Shown here: positions 16,040-24,482 of the stretch, piece by piece | Position numbering within the stretch: position 1 is the stretch's first letter | How the letters are laid out: every line of letters starts with the position of its first letter | NCBI GenBank assembly: GCA_023420415.1 | Contig: JAEZWF010000026.1 | Span: forward strand, 1-64,000 | Source: Actinomycetes bacterium | GTDB taxonomy: Bacteria; Actinomycetota; Actinomycetes; Actinomycetales; Dermatophilaceae | Direction of reading: 5' to 3' | DNA length: 64,000 nt | Translations under genes and position numbers: made by a program | Notes under the pieces: model-generated | Seen by the model: the letters and a program-made list of their open reading frames with translations, nothing else | The model's database searches: none | Told to the model about the DNA's origin: nothing

Positions 16040-18039
16040 CCCCTCTCCATTCCCTGGTCCTGGTCGTGGCCGTGGCGGGCCGCGCTGTCACGGTCCAGCC
16101 GGTCGATGTCCTCGGCGAGCCGCTTCCGCACGTCGCTCTGCTCGAGTCCACCCGAGCGCGCCCGGGACTTCTCCTCCAGGTGGTCGGCACGCTCGCGCTC
16201 GCGCGAGGAGTAGACGCCTGCTTCCCGGTCCTGCCGGACCCGCTCGAAGTAATCGGTCTCGAACCGGATCTCGGCGGCGTTCTCCCGCAGGTCTGCCCGG
16301 GTGCCTCGCAGGTCCAGCGGGTCCTTGGCCGCGCGGGCGCGGAGGTCCTCGTGGGCAGCGAGGTGCGCCTTCCTCCGCTCCGCCGACTGCTTCGCGTGCT
16401 CGGCCTGCTCGGCGCGCTCCGAGAGATAGGCGTGCAGCTCTGGCTCCATCCGACCCTCGACGCCCCGGAGCACCTTCGGGCCGATGCCGATTTCCGCTGC
16501 CTGCTGCTCGAACTCTCGGCGCTGCTCGGGCGTCTCCGGCAGCCTGCCGTGCCAGCGCTCCTCGAACGGGGCGAGCCGGTCGAACCGCTCCTGCATATTC
16601 GCGGTCGTCGCCCGAGCGTCCCGGATCCTCGAACGGAACGCCGATCCCAGGTCCGCGGCAGCGACAGGATCGTGGTTGAGCCTCGGCTCCTGCACGGGCG
16701 CTGCCTGCTGATGGGCCTGAGACCGTTCGGCCGCCGGAGCGCGTGCCGAGGACGCGGCCGCCGCCTGCTCCTGCGCGGCCCGCAGACGCTCGACTTCCGC
16801 CTCGAACGCGCCGCTGTCGTACCAGGCTTGCATCTGCTTGCCGACGTCGTCCCGCTGCTGGTGCGAGCTCTCGCGTGCCTGGTGGGCACCGGCCTCCTTC
16901 GCCGCCTGCTGCTCGTGCTCGCGGACGTTGCGCTCGATCGCTGCCTCGACGTCCTCGTGGCGGAAGCCGTCGCCGAGGCCCTTGCCCGAACCGGGCCTGC
17001 CACCTCGGCGGACGTGCGCGCGGGCCGGCTCGGCGACGGTGCCGTCGCTCTGGGCGAGTATCATGCCGAAGCTCACGTCCTCACCTCGAGGAGTGATGGT
17101 GACCCGGTGCTCGCGGGCGACGTCGGAGAGCTCGTCCCAGGACCGGAACCTCGGGTCCGACAGGGCGTCCCTGACGCGCGACTCCAACTCGATCTCCGAG
17201 AACTTCTCCTTGGGCGGCGCGGCACCGATGTCGTGGGCGATCATCCGGTCCCGCTCGTTGAGCCGGTACCGGTCGAACTCGCGCAGGCGGCGGTCCTGTC
17301 GTGCCTGCGAAGCCGAGGTCCCTGCGTCGCGCTCGAGGTGCACGGCGTTCTCCGCGGCGGTGAGCTTCCGGCGCAGCTGGCTCGGCGTCAGGTCCTTGTT
17401 GTCAGGGTCCGCGAGCACGGCGGAGCGTGCGTCGGCCATCGCCTGCTCTGCGGCCCGAGCCTTCGCCCTCATGTCCGCGCGCTGCTCGAAGCCCTGCTCC
17501 GTGAGCACGCGGTCGTGCTCGATGGCGAGCCGGGCATGCGTGACGACGTTCGAGTCGATGCTCCTGCCGGTCTCCGGATGGACCGCGCCCACGATCAGAT
17601 GATTGTGGACACATCCCGAGCGCCCGTTCACCTCGGTGGCGACGAGCACTGGATGCCCGGGGAACCGGTCCTCGGCCACGGCCCGGCCGAGCTCGTTCGC
17701 CCGCGTCCACGAAGCGGGGTCGTCCGGGTCCAGCTCGTCGTGGCCGAAGCTCTCCACGAGCGAGTACGCCTCGACGTATTTGGCTTCGTAGACCGTCCTG
17801 CCCTTGGCGTCCTTCTCGGCGATCGCGTTCCCGTCGGCGTCGCGCACCGGCCTGCCGTCCTCGTCGAGCACGGCACGGGGCCGGAGCCCGTCCTTGCCGT
17901 GGGCGGCGCGGATCTCGGCGAGGCGCTTCTCGAACAGCGGCACCGAGGCGTTGACTGCGGAGATCGCGACGCAGTCCTTCTTGGCGTAGTTCTGGGCGCG
18001 GCCGCTGCTGCGCGTCGATTGGGAGGAGATGCTGGCCAT
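16036..18039 (-). CDS. Relaxase/mobilization nuclease
   Basis: Relaxases nick the transfer origin and stay bound to the 5' end during transfer. The metal-binding motif HNHLIVGAVHPETG lies at about residue 143, within an N-terminal nuclease domain of roughly 250 residues of the MobA/MobL-like group; Tyr90 or Tyr94 in the region YEAKYVEAYSLVESFG could be near the active site, but I cannot assign the catalytic Tyr with certainty. The C-terminal 400 residues are charged and largely coiled-coil. The gene follows the MobC-like gene by two bases. No T4SS genes are seen, so it would use another element's channel. Confidence 0.85.
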   Translation of the reverse strand: MASISSQSTRSSGRAQNYAKKDCVAISAVNASVPLFEKRLAEIRAAHGKDGLRPRAVLDEDGRPVRDADGNAIAEKDAKGRTVYEAKYVEAYSLVESFGHDELDPDDPASWTRANELGRAVAEDRFPGHPVLVATEVNGRSGCVHNHLIVGAVHPETGRSIDSNVVTHARLAIEHDRVLTEQGFEQRADMRAKARAAEQAMADARSAVLADPDNKDLTPSQLRRKLTAAENAVHLERDAGTSASQARQDRRLREFDRYRLNERDRMIAHDIGAAPPKEKFSEIELESRVRDALSDPRFRSWDELSDVAREHRVTITPRGEDVSFGMILAQSDGTVAEPARAHVRRGGRPGSGKGLGDGFRHEDVEAAIERNVREHEQQAAKEAGAHQARESSHQQRDDVGKQMQAWYDSGAFEAEVERLRAAQEQAAAASSARAPAAERSQAHQQAAPVQEPRLNHDPVAAADLGSAFRSRIRDARATTANMQERFDRLAPFEERWHGRLPETPEQRREFEQQAAEIGIGPKVLRGVEGRMEPELHAYLSERAEQAEHAKQSAERRKAHLAAHEDLRARAAKDPLDLRGTRADLRENAAEIRFETDYFERVRQDREAGVYSSRERERADHLEEKSRARSGGLEQSDVRKRLAEDIDRLDRDSAARHGHDQDQGMERG

Positions 18040-18041
18040 GG

Positions 18042-18542
18042 CTACCGGCTCCCCGCGCCGCCGGACTCCGCTCCCGCTGCGTCCGACATGCCTTCGACGA
18101 AGCGCACCAGCAGCTCCTCGAGGCGGGCGTGCGAGGCCTTCGCCTCCTGGTTCGCCTCGAACGCGGCGAGCACTTCAGCGCGGGTGACCGGGCCGTCGTC
18201 GAAGTTGAGCTTGCGCGAGATGTTGTAGAGGGAGCCCTGTGAGTGGGAGAGGCGGTTCCGGCAGTCGGTGATGGCGTCCCACGCCTCGGCCGGCAGGTCC
18301 ACCGCCTGCGACGGCGTCCACGACTCCGGTTGGCCGGCGAGGACCCTCGCGGCCTTCTCGTTCTCGACGAGGAGCAGGCGGACCGCCTCGGAGAAGTCGA
18401 CCTGCTCGACGGGGACGCGGCGGCTCTTCGCCAGCGCGGCGCGCATCCGGGCGACCGCGGCCTCCTCGGCGACGCCGAGGCGCAGCGTGCGTCGCCTGCC
18501 GTAGTTCACCGGCTTAGGTCGACGAGTCGTAGCTCCGCTCAT
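18042..18542 (-). CDS. MobC-like relaxosome accessory protein
   Basis: This 166-residue basic protein precedes the relaxase gene by two bases. The N-terminus (RRPKPVNYGRRRTLRLGVAE) and the following helices fit RHH-type MobC proteins that bind the transfer origin and help the relaxase to open it. A RISRKLNF-like segment, here YNISRKLNF, is similar to the conserved INQIARKLN stretch of MobC. AGGAGG lies seven bases upstream of the ATG. The likely DNA target lies in the gene-free region just upstream. Confidence 0.75.
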   Translation of the reverse strand: MSGATTRRPKPVNYGRRRTLRLGVAEEAAVARMRAALAKSRRVPVEQVDFSEAVRLLLVENEKAARVLAGQPESWTPSQAVDLPAEAWDAITDCRNRLSHSQGSLYNISRKLNFDDGPVTRAEVLAAFEANQEAKASHARLEELLVRFVEGMSDAAGAESGGAGSR

Positions 18543-18682
18543 GGCGGGCCTCCTGCACGAGATCGAATGGCCTTGGACCGACGGCCTCGATCTCGCCGGG
18601 GGACCGGCGGCGACCTCGTGCGGCTCCGGGGAGCCCTGCTTCAATCTCGTCGCGGGATGCATGCCTGGATCGGCGATGTACC

Positions 18683-18703
18683 CCATACCCGTAATGGGTA
18701 TGG
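18683..18703. repeat. Inverted repeat near putative oriT
   Basis: CCATACCC and GGGTATGG are perfect 8-base arms around GTAAT, 140 bases upstream of the MobC-like gene. This is an AT-richer spot in a very GC-rich area. It could be a relaxase recognition hairpin or an operator for the mobilization operon. Confidence 0.5.
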
Positions 18704-18983
18704 ACCCAGTGTATTCCAGACCAGGACCCCTGCGCAATGAGGGCGAGGACCAGTTTGATCCGTCAGACAGATGACCTCGCAAGCTCGGTCATCGTCTTCC
18801 GGATCCTGGTCCATCGCCCTTCGGGCTCTGCATGGAATCCGGCTCTCGCCGGACCTCCCCACCTCGCTGGCGCTCGGAGGGGCCCCCAAGGGTCCGGCTC
18901 CGCCAGAGGGACGAGCGGGCGCGGACGACGACCCCGAAGACCGTCGCGGAGGCGACGCATCAAGTGCCCGATGCGGCATGCCT

Positions 18984-19314
18984 GGTCTCCTCGAGGTCTC
19001 GCTCGAGGCACCGCCGTGCCCAGTGCGGGCCCTGCCGAGGACCATCGGCAGACCGGAGCGGGACCCGTAGGAGAGCTGGTCTTCTACGGGTCTCGACATG
19101 GACTTCTGCTGGTCCCACGAGCGCCCGATCCGGGGCTCGTCGAGGTCCGTCCGATGGCCCGGACGGGACCGGACTCAGGCCAGGTCCCTTCGGGGTCTCG
19201 AAGGGGGCGGGAGCGGTCCGCCTGGAGCCTCGGTGAGACGCGGTGAAGACCTGACCCGGACCAGCAGCGGACCCATGTGGCCGGGAGCGGCGAGGTGGTC
19301 TTCTTCAGGTCTCG
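18984..19314 (+). repeat. Four 18-base direct repeats, ~100-base spacing
   Basis: The units are at 18984-19001 (GGTCTCCTCGAGGTCTCG), 19078-19095 (GGTCTTCTACGGGTCTCG), 19183-19200 (GGTCCCTTCGGGGTCTCG) and 19297-19314 (GGTCTTCTTCAGGTCTCG). All have the same orientation, with starts 94, 105 and 114 bases apart. The last eight bases are constant (GGTCTCG plus one). Such spaced iterons can bind a replication or transfer initiator. Confidence 0.55.
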
Positions 19315-19491
19315 TCCTGGTCCTCGCTCGGTGCGGACAAGGCGTCACCGGCGACGCCACGGGGACACGGCTAGGACCGCAGTGGGCCCAAGACGGATGA
19401 GCGGCCCTCATCGAGGCACCTGAGCCGGTGCTGGCATTGGGGCCCATTCGCGCTCGCTGCGCTCGCTGGGCTTGGTCTTCGTCCCGCTTGG

Positions 19492-19857
19492 TCAGGGCCG
19501 CAGGGACGGGCGGTCGAGCCCGCCTGCGTGGGCCAGCGCCTCGAGCACGAGGCCCAGGGCGTCGGGGTCGAGGCCGGTGATGGCGTCGCCGAGGTCGACC
19601 GGGTGCTCGGCGCTGGCCAGCGAGGAGGCGATCGCCAGCACGCGCCGCTCGCCGCCGCTGAGGTGCCCGCTCTCGGCCGCGGCAGCGTCGGCGTCGAACC
19701 AGTGGCTCCCGAAGCCGCCGGGACGGACCCAGTGGCCGTCGAGCAGGTGGCCACTGCTGAACGCGATAAGAAGCTCCACGGCGGCCTCCTGTGCGAGGAT
19801 CCCTGCGGCCCAGGAACGCAGGCCCGCGGCGCGGCGCTCGTGGCGGTCAGGGATCAT
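19492..19857 (-). CDS. Hypothetical protein, 121 residues
   Basis: The sequence has a conserved-looking central part (SGHLSGGERRVLAIASSLAS, then GDAITGLDPDALGLVLEALA). SGGERR recalls ABC-ATPase signature sequences, but there is no Walker A, so it is not an ATPase. Similar short proteins occur in actinobacterial mobile elements; function unknown. Its ATG overlaps the stop of the upstream gene (ATGA), so it is translated as part of the replication operon. Confidence 0.65.
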   Translation of the reverse strand: MIPDRHERRAAGLRSWAAGILAQEAAVELLIAFSSGHLLDGHWVRPGGFGSHWFDADAAAAESGHLSGGERRVLAIASSLASAEHPVDLGDAITGLDPDALGLVLEALAHAGGLDRPSLRP

Positions 19858-20501
19858 GACCCGTCGCCATCAGATCGCTGCAGCAAGCCTTCGTCCTCGC
19901 GGTGGAGAAGCCGACAGGCATACGAGCAGTTGGCAGACCGCGCCAGACGCTCGTGCCCCGCAGGGATCTTGAGCAGTGCAAGACCCTGGTACTCGAGGCA
20001 CCAGATCCGCCAGCCGATCCCGTACTCGTCCTCGATGTCGAAGAACCCCGTCTTCACCTCGAGCGCGTGACGGCGGAGGTCGGGTCCGCAAGTGAAAGTC
20101 GTGCTGCCATCGGCGAGCTCCCTCCGAGCGCGCGAGACGTCGCGGCCCATCCGGCGGACGACCTCCAGGCTGGCATCGCGGCCAGCTTGGATGAGCCAGA
20201 GGAGCACATCTGCCACGGCCTCGGCGATGCGTGGATCGTCGGGCTGCCAGCCCTCTGACAGGCACCAAGCGACGACCACGCGCTCCATCCGTTTCCGGCT
20301 GCGCCCGCGCCCCTTCGTAATCTCCGCCACATGGCCGACGACGTCCCCCAACCCCTGCGCGGTGAACTCTTCGAGCTGCGCCTCGTTCGCGGCACGCATG
20401 CCCTTCGTCGCCGCCAGGAATTCGTCGCGGAAGCCGATGTGCTCATACCGGCTGCGCAGCCAGTTACGGAGCTCGTACGGGTCAGTGCGATCGACGGTCA
20501 T
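19854..20501 (-). CDS. Hypothetical protein, 215 residues
   Basis: I do not recognise this family. The N-terminal 130 residues are helical and charged; the C-terminal part has a compact domain with three Cys (TFTCGPD, WRIWCLEYQG and ANCSYAC). AGGAGG lies before the ATG at 20501. It overlaps its neighbours on both sides by four bases, linking it with the helicase-like gene upstream and the 121-residue protein downstream. Confidence 0.65.
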   Translation of the reverse strand: MTVDRTDPYELRNWLRSRYEHIGFRDEFLAATKGMRAANEAQLEEFTAQGLGDVVGHVAEITKGRGRSRKRMERVVVAWCLSEGWQPDDPRIAEAVADVLLWLIQAGRDASLEVVRRMGRDVSRARRELADGSTTFTCGPDLRRHALEVKTGFFDIEDEYGIGWRIWCLEYQGLALLKIPAGHERLARSANCSYACRLLHREDEGLLQRSDGDGS

Positions 20502-20785
20502 CGACGACCTCCTGCAGCTCGCATCATCCCCACGAAGCCCTGTGCGATCCGGTCCTCTTCGACATGTTCGTCGCACGAGCCCTGGGGGAGGGGCAGAAGA
20601 CTGTCGAGGGCGACGAACACCTCCGGTGGCGCGGTCGTCAGGAACTGGCGGACCTGCTCAGGGGACGCGGGATCGGCGTGCAACGCCTGGCGCAGCAGGT
20701 ACTGGAGGACCTCTGGGCGGCGCAGGTGCTCGTTGAGGCGCTCCTGGACGACGGGGTCCCGCCGGTTGATGGGGATGGCAGCCAT
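20498..20785 (-). CDS. Hypothetical protein, 95 residues
   Basis: A small helical protein (RDPVVQERLNEHLRRPEVLQ near the start). No known motif is seen. AAGGG precedes the ATG, and the stop overlaps the next ATG by four bases. It follows the helicase-like gene by 42 bases in the same operon. Accessory replication or copy control is possible but unproven. Confidence 0.6.
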   Translation of the reverse strand: MAAIPINRRDPVVQERLNEHLRRPEVLQYLLRQALHADPASPEQVRQFLTTAPPEVFVALDSLLPLPQGSCDEHVEEDRIAQGFVGMMRAAGGRR

Positions 20786-20827
20786 GGTCTTGCCCTTCTC
20801 TCGTGCGGTCGTGGTTTGTTCGAGTGC

Positions 20828-23032
20828 TCAGCCCTCGTAGCGGATCCCAGCCTCGGTCGTGTCGGCGTCTGCCGACCGCGCCTCGTCGGCGGACTCGATG
20901 AGCCGCTCGGCCTCGGCGCGTTCGGCCGCCTCGGCCTCTTCGGCCTCGCGCTCGATCAGGCCCTCCGACTTCTCGAGGGTCCACTTCACGGCGTTCTTGC
21001 CCGCCTTGGTCGACGCCTTGCCGATCCGGTAGCCGCCGGACCAGCCGCCGTGGCGCGCGTTGTAGAGGCGGCCGAGACTGGCGGCGTAGCCGGGATCGAG
21101 CGGCGAGCCTTCGACGTCGGGAGGCAGCTCCGCGGCCGGATCGACGACGCGCTGCTTGCCACTGCCCCGGACCATCGCGTCGATGACCTGCCTGGTCGAG
21201 AAGAATCCGTGTCGGAAGGTCCGAGCCAGCCACTCGCAGTGGGCGACCCACAGTCCCTCCTCGAAGTTCGACGACGCGCGGTGCTCGCGCAGGTTGTCGA
21301 GGAAGCCGTCGACCCGGGCGTTCGCGATGACGCCGCCCAGGACGGACTCCCAGCGCTCGAACGATCCGAACGACGTGCCGCGCTTCGGACGTCCGGCGAC
21401 CTGCCAGGCGCGGATCAGCGTGAAGACCGCCGCGAGCAGCTGGTCGCGGTTCTCCAAGGTCCACGCCTCCACGTCGGGATGCTTGAAGTCCGACTCCGGA
21501 CGGTCCTCGGGGTTCTCGCCCTCGTAGAACAGCTCGATCGGGTAGTAGCGGCGACCGGTGTCGCCGAGGACCTCGACGTTGTTTCCGGTCGAAGCCATCA
21601 CCGCGCGGTTGGGGAGGGTCGCGCGCTTGTTGCCGCCGAGCACGCGGTCGCTCCACATCCGAGCGGTCAGCAGGCGGTTGATCGACTTCCCGCCGACGAC
21701 CGGGCTCTCGTCGAACCCGATGTACGGGGACGCCGTCGACAGCAGGGTCGTGATCTGCTTGCGGGTCTCGTCCTCGGCCGACGGGAGCGAGTCCCACGCG
21801 GGCATCGTCCGGGTGAAAAGCAGCACGACGAGGCTGACCAGCTTCGACTTGCCGGTGCCCTTCGACCTCGCGGAGAAGACCGCGAGCGGGACCAGGTCGA
21901 CGAGCTCGCGGAGCGGGTAGCTGAGGATGAACGCGAGCAAGTTCGCCCTGTCGGCCGCGCTCGTGAGCGGGAAGTCGCCGAGCCACTCATCCAGCAGGAG
22001 TGCGACGGCCTCGTCGATCTCATCGTCGGTCGGGTCGTCGGGGATATCGAGCGTGTGTCCGTCGAGATCGAGCAGCACCTGGGACGCCTCGTCGTAGCCG
22101 GCCTCGGAGGCGATCGTGTTGTCCTTCCGCACGATCGGCGAGGGAGCGATGCCGCGGAGGGTGCGGAAGTCGTGGTGCCGGCCATAGAGCGCGGTCATGG
22201 TCTTGGTCTCGGGCCACGCGGCGCTCACGCCCCTGGTCGTCACGGAGATCATCTGCGAGCAGTTCGTCAGCAGGTTCAGCAGCATCTTGTCGTCGACGAG
22301 CTCCGCCTCGGTGGCACCGGTCTCCTCGTTGACCCCCAGGCAGGCCAGCTCGCCACCGAAGTTGAAGAGGCGGTCGCCGTCGACGCCGTTCTTGAGAGCA
22401 TCGACGAGCTTGTCGAGGACCTCGCCGCGGTCCCCGTTCACGTCGATGACCGGCCGGCCTTCGGCCTTGGCCTTGCGCTCGACGCCGGCGAGCTCGTCGG
22501 CGACCTTCTTCTGAGCCGCGGTCGGGCCCTTCGGCTTCTGCTTGGCGGGCTTGAGTCCGGTGCGCTTGATGACGCTGGCGAGCCGCTTCTTGCGATCGTC
22601 GAGCGCACGTTCGCCGAGGTGGGCGTCCAGCTGCGGACCGAGCCAGACGAAGCGGACGTCGCTCGCGCCCTCCTCCTCGCAGATCGTGCCGTAGGTCGCC
22701 GCGAGCTCGAAGACGTTGTGGTTCTTGGCCGCGTCGCCGAAGGGGAAGAACAGCACGTCCTTGCCGTCGATCATGTCGAGGCCGTCGGGGCGGCTGCCCT
22801 CGAAGAAGCTGCCGGTGTGCAGGGCGAAGATCGCCACGCCGTCCGGCTCGCAGAGCGCTGCCGCTTTCGCCTGCGCACCGTCGTCGTCGACGAGGATCCA
22901 GGCGGCGCTGGCGTCGAGGTCGCCGTAGATGAGTGCGAACTCGTTCGCCTTGTCGTGGCCGAAGATGTCCGCGCCGGGGTGGGAGTCGTCAGGGAGCTGG
23001 TCGAAGGCATCGTGGTCGCCTACAATGGACAT
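20828..23032 (-). CDS. Helicase/primase-like replication protein
   Basis: This 734-residue protein has an N-terminal region of about 330 residues and a P-loop ATPase core. Walker A is SKGTGKSKL near residue 405 and Walker B is YIGFDES near 450, followed by a sensor-like segment NRAVMASTGNNVEV. The pattern resembles the DUF927/D5-type superfamily 3-like helicases used by phages and plasmids to start replication. The C-terminus has a Glu/Ala-rich helix. The gene is not followed by a known Rep gene, so it is the best candidate for the element's own replication initiator or helicase. AAAGG lies six bases before the ATG. Confidence 0.7.
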   Translation of the reverse strand: MSIVGDHDAFDQLPDDSHPGADIFGHDKANEFALIYGDLDASAAWILVDDDGAQAKAAALCEPDGVAIFALHTGSFFEGSRPDGLDMIDGKDVLFFPFGDAAKNHNVFELAATYGTICEEEGASDVRFVWLGPQLDAHLGERALDDRKKRLASVIKRTGLKPAKQKPKGPTAAQKKVADELAGVERKAKAEGRPVIDVNGDRGEVLDKLVDALKNGVDGDRLFNFGGELACLGVNEETGATEAELVDDKMLLNLLTNCSQMISVTTRGVSAAWPETKTMTALYGRHHDFRTLRGIAPSPIVRKDNTIASEAGYDEASQVLLDLDGHTLDIPDDPTDDEIDEAVALLLDEWLGDFPLTSAADRANLLAFILSYPLRELVDLVPLAVFSARSKGTGKSKLVSLVVLLFTRTMPAWDSLPSAEDETRKQITTLLSTASPYIGFDESPVVGGKSINRLLTARMWSDRVLGGNKRATLPNRAVMASTGNNVEVLGDTGRRYYPIELFYEGENPEDRPESDFKHPDVEAWTLENRDQLLAAVFTLIRAWQVAGRPKRGTSFGSFERWESVLGGVIANARVDGFLDNLREHRASSNFEEGLWVAHCEWLARTFRHGFFSTRQVIDAMVRGSGKQRVVDPAAELPPDVEGSPLDPGYAASLGRLYNARHGGWSGGYRIGKASTKAGKNAVKWTLEKSEGLIEREAEEAEAAERAEAERLIESADEARSADADTTEAGIRYEG

Positions 23033-23101
23033 GAAGAACCTTTCGCAGTCGCCTGGTCTACGAGTTGGCCCTCAGCCAGGCGGAAGTTGATTCGAAGTCG
23101 A

Positions 23102-23127
23102 AAAGCCCCGGTTGCCGCCGGGGCTTT
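23102..23127 (-). terminator. Rho-independent terminator
   Basis: The stem AAAGCCCCGG/CCGGGGCTTT with a six-base loop gives a T-run on the minus strand. It ends the excisionase-like transcript before the replication gene. Confidence 0.8.
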
Positions 23128-23134
23128 CGTCTTG

Positions 23135-23461
23135 TCAGGAGGCCGCGAGCAGGCGGCCGAGTTCGCGCTTGCGATCGTCGGTCAGCGTCGGCCAGGTCGA
23201 CACGACCTGTGCGGCGACCGCGGCGAGGTCGTCGAGATCGACGAGATCCACGTCGGTGGAAGGAGACGCGCCGATGGCCTCCGCGAGCTGAGGGAGGTCG
23301 CGTTCGCGTACCTTCCAGGCGTTTCCGACCTTGCAGGCAGGGATGCTGCCCTCCGCGATGCGGCGGTGGAGCGTGTCGCGCGTGCCGTATCCGGCGATGG
23401 ACAGCTCGCGCAGGTTGAAGAGCCGCTCGGGGCGGTTGGTGACGGCGATGGTGCGGGACAT
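23135..23461 (-). CDS. Excisionase-like DNA-binding protein
   Basis: The 108-residue protein has a MerR/excisionase-type helix-turn-helix in the first 55 residues (YGTRDTLHRRIAEGSIPACK, then WKVRERDLPQL). Such proteins help an integrase excise an element, or act as small regulators. The C-terminal half is helical. No tyrosine integrase gene is in the window, so the partner may lie to the left or be lost. It is divergent to the XRE gene at 23659 and is followed by a clear terminator. Confidence 0.75.
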   Translation of the reverse strand: MSRTIAVTNRPERLFNLRELSIAGYGTRDTLHRRIAEGSIPACKVGNAWKVRERDLPQLAEAIGASPSTDVDLVDLDDLAAVAAQVVSTWPTLTDDRKRELGRLLAAS

Positions 23462-23595
23462 CGGCGGGACCTCTCGATCGTGCTGGTGAGAGTGTTCCGA
23501 CTACTCGCGCTCCAGCGCGGTCGGACTCCGCCTGCACCGAGTCTCTGTCCTCGGCCGTCCCGGCTGCCCATGAAGGTGCTGCCGTTCTTCGAGTA

Positions 23596-23609
23596 TACCT
23601 ATTATGGTA
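23596..23609. promoter_or_regulatory. AT-rich dyad in divergent promoter
   Basis: TACCTATTATGGTA has short inverted arms (TACC/GGTA) and contains TATTAT, a good -10 for the plus-strand XRE gene. It stands out as the most AT-rich spot between the divergent regulators, so it may be an operator as well as a promoter. Confidence 0.4.
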
Positions 23610-23658
23610 GCGGCCTGCAAGAGTGCTACTGAAATCGGAGTTGAGGGAGGAACTTCTT

Positions 23659-24045
23659 ATGGTCAACGATGTGCCCGAGGTCTTCGCGCAGCGACTGCGC
23701 GCCGAGCGCGAGCGGGCAGGACTGAGTCAGAGCGAGCTCGCCGAGCGAGTGTCGGCGAGGCTGGGCGAGACTTTCTACTCGACCGCTGTGACCAAGGTCG
23801 AGAAGCGAGACCGCGAGGTGAAGCTCGACGAGGCGGTCGCGCTCGCCGACGCCCTCGGCGTGCCGCTCGTGGCGCTGATGACCGAGCCGGACGCGATAGG
23901 GATCGAGCTCGAGCGGGCGCGAGATGACCTGCTCGCGACTGAGGCGGCGCTGACGAGCACCAGGCGGAACATCGAGCAGTGGACGGTCGACGCCGAGCGG
24001 CTCAGGCAGCGCATCGCTGAGCTCGAGGCGCTTCGCGACCGGTGA
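23659..24045 (+). CDS. XRE-family regulator with C-terminal coiled coil
   Basis: The 128-residue protein has an N-terminal Cro/CI helix-turn-helix (AGLSQSELAERVSARLGETF, then YSTAVTKVEKRDREV) and a C-terminal helix with heptad spacing (LERARDDLLATEAALTSTRR) that probably dimerises. GGGAGGAA precedes the ATG at 23659. It lies between the excisionase-like gene and a telomere-like repeat array and may control either. Confidence 0.85.
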   Translation: MVNDVPEVFAQRLRAERERAGLSQSELAERVSARLGETFYSTAVTKVEKRDREVKLDEAVALADALGVPLVALMTEPDAIGIELERARDDLLATEAALTSTRRNIEQWTVDAERLRQRIAELEALRDR

Positions 24046-24120
24046 CTCGGCGGGCGTGGCTGCGGCAACGTGCTCGGTCGCGTGGGGCAGAGGGACGTGT
24101 CGGCGTCGCGCTGCGCCGAT

Positions 24121-24147
24121 GGGTTAGGCGGGTTAGGTGGGTTAGGT
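24121..24147 (+). repeat. Three GGGTTAGGN repeats (left arm)
   Basis: GGGTTAGG occurs three times with an exact 9-base period, the ninth base being C, T and T. It pairs as an inverted copy with the array at 24245-24270. Confidence 0.9.
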
Positions 24148-24244
24148 TCCCGGACATCTATCGTGCGCGGCGCACCTTTTCTCGCACGCGCCAGTCCAAG
24201 ATGTTCAGAGAAAAGTAGTTGCTCACCACGCGAGGGATGTTGGA

Positions 24245-24270
24245 CCTAACCCTCCTAACCCTCCTAACCC
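24245..24270 (-). repeat. Three CCTAACCCT repeats (right arm)
   Basis: CCTAACCC occurs three times with a 9-base period, the complement of the left array. The arms are separated by 97 bases. Together they could form a large hairpin, or serve as two sets of binding sites facing each other. Confidence 0.9.
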
Positions 24271-24470
24271 CGAGAATCCCCTCTGGCGCGACCGTCCGCA
24301 TCGGCGGCTCGGATCCACCTGCAGCGCTTCCGCTCGAGACCAGGGCTGCGGTGATCCACAGCAGCGCGCCGCACCCGGCCTCGCCCACTAGCTTGACCAA
24401 GCCCGGGCGAGGGCCTAGCCCGGCCGGCCGGAGGCCGCGCCGCAACCCTCGTGACGTCGGGCTCTCGCCA

Positions 24471-24476
24471 TAGGCT
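24471..24476 (+). promoter_or_regulatory. -10 element, leaderless transcript
   Basis: TAGGCT (TANNNT) ends six bases before the ATG at 24483. No Shine-Dalgarno sequence is present, so a leaderless mRNA is likely. Confidence 0.45.
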
Positions 24477-24482
24477 CGATTC

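Larger units (their letters stand above)
18543..19491. other. Gene-free 950-base region, candidate oriT/ori
   Basis: No convincing gene is found between the MobC-like gene and the next protein; open frames here are GC-driven. The region holds an inverted repeat at 18683-18703 and four copies of an 18-base repeat spaced about 100 bases apart. Its place directly upstream of mobC and the relaxase gene is the usual place for oriT. Confidence 0.5.
24046..24482. other. Intergenic region with inverted repeat arrays
   Basis: This 437-base gap holds the two GGGTTAGG-type arrays listed separately, a central AT-richer stretch and a hairpin GTGCG-CGG-CGCAC at 24163-24175. The right half (24271-24470) is GC-rich with no other feature seen. 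Confidence 0.6.

Noticed and set aside
18984..19314. CRISPR array
   Set aside because: Repeats are only 18 bases, degenerate, only four in number and spaced by about 80-95 bases; no cas genes are present.
20564..23632. 1022-codon plus-strand frame opposite the helicase-like gene
   Set aside because: No domain motif and typical antisense composition; the minus-strand gene has a clear P-loop and neighbours with tight overlaps.
24121..24270. Telomere of a linear plasmid or chromosome
   Set aside because: The arrays are internal with genes on both sides, and actinobacterial telomeres are not made of GGGTTAGG repeats.
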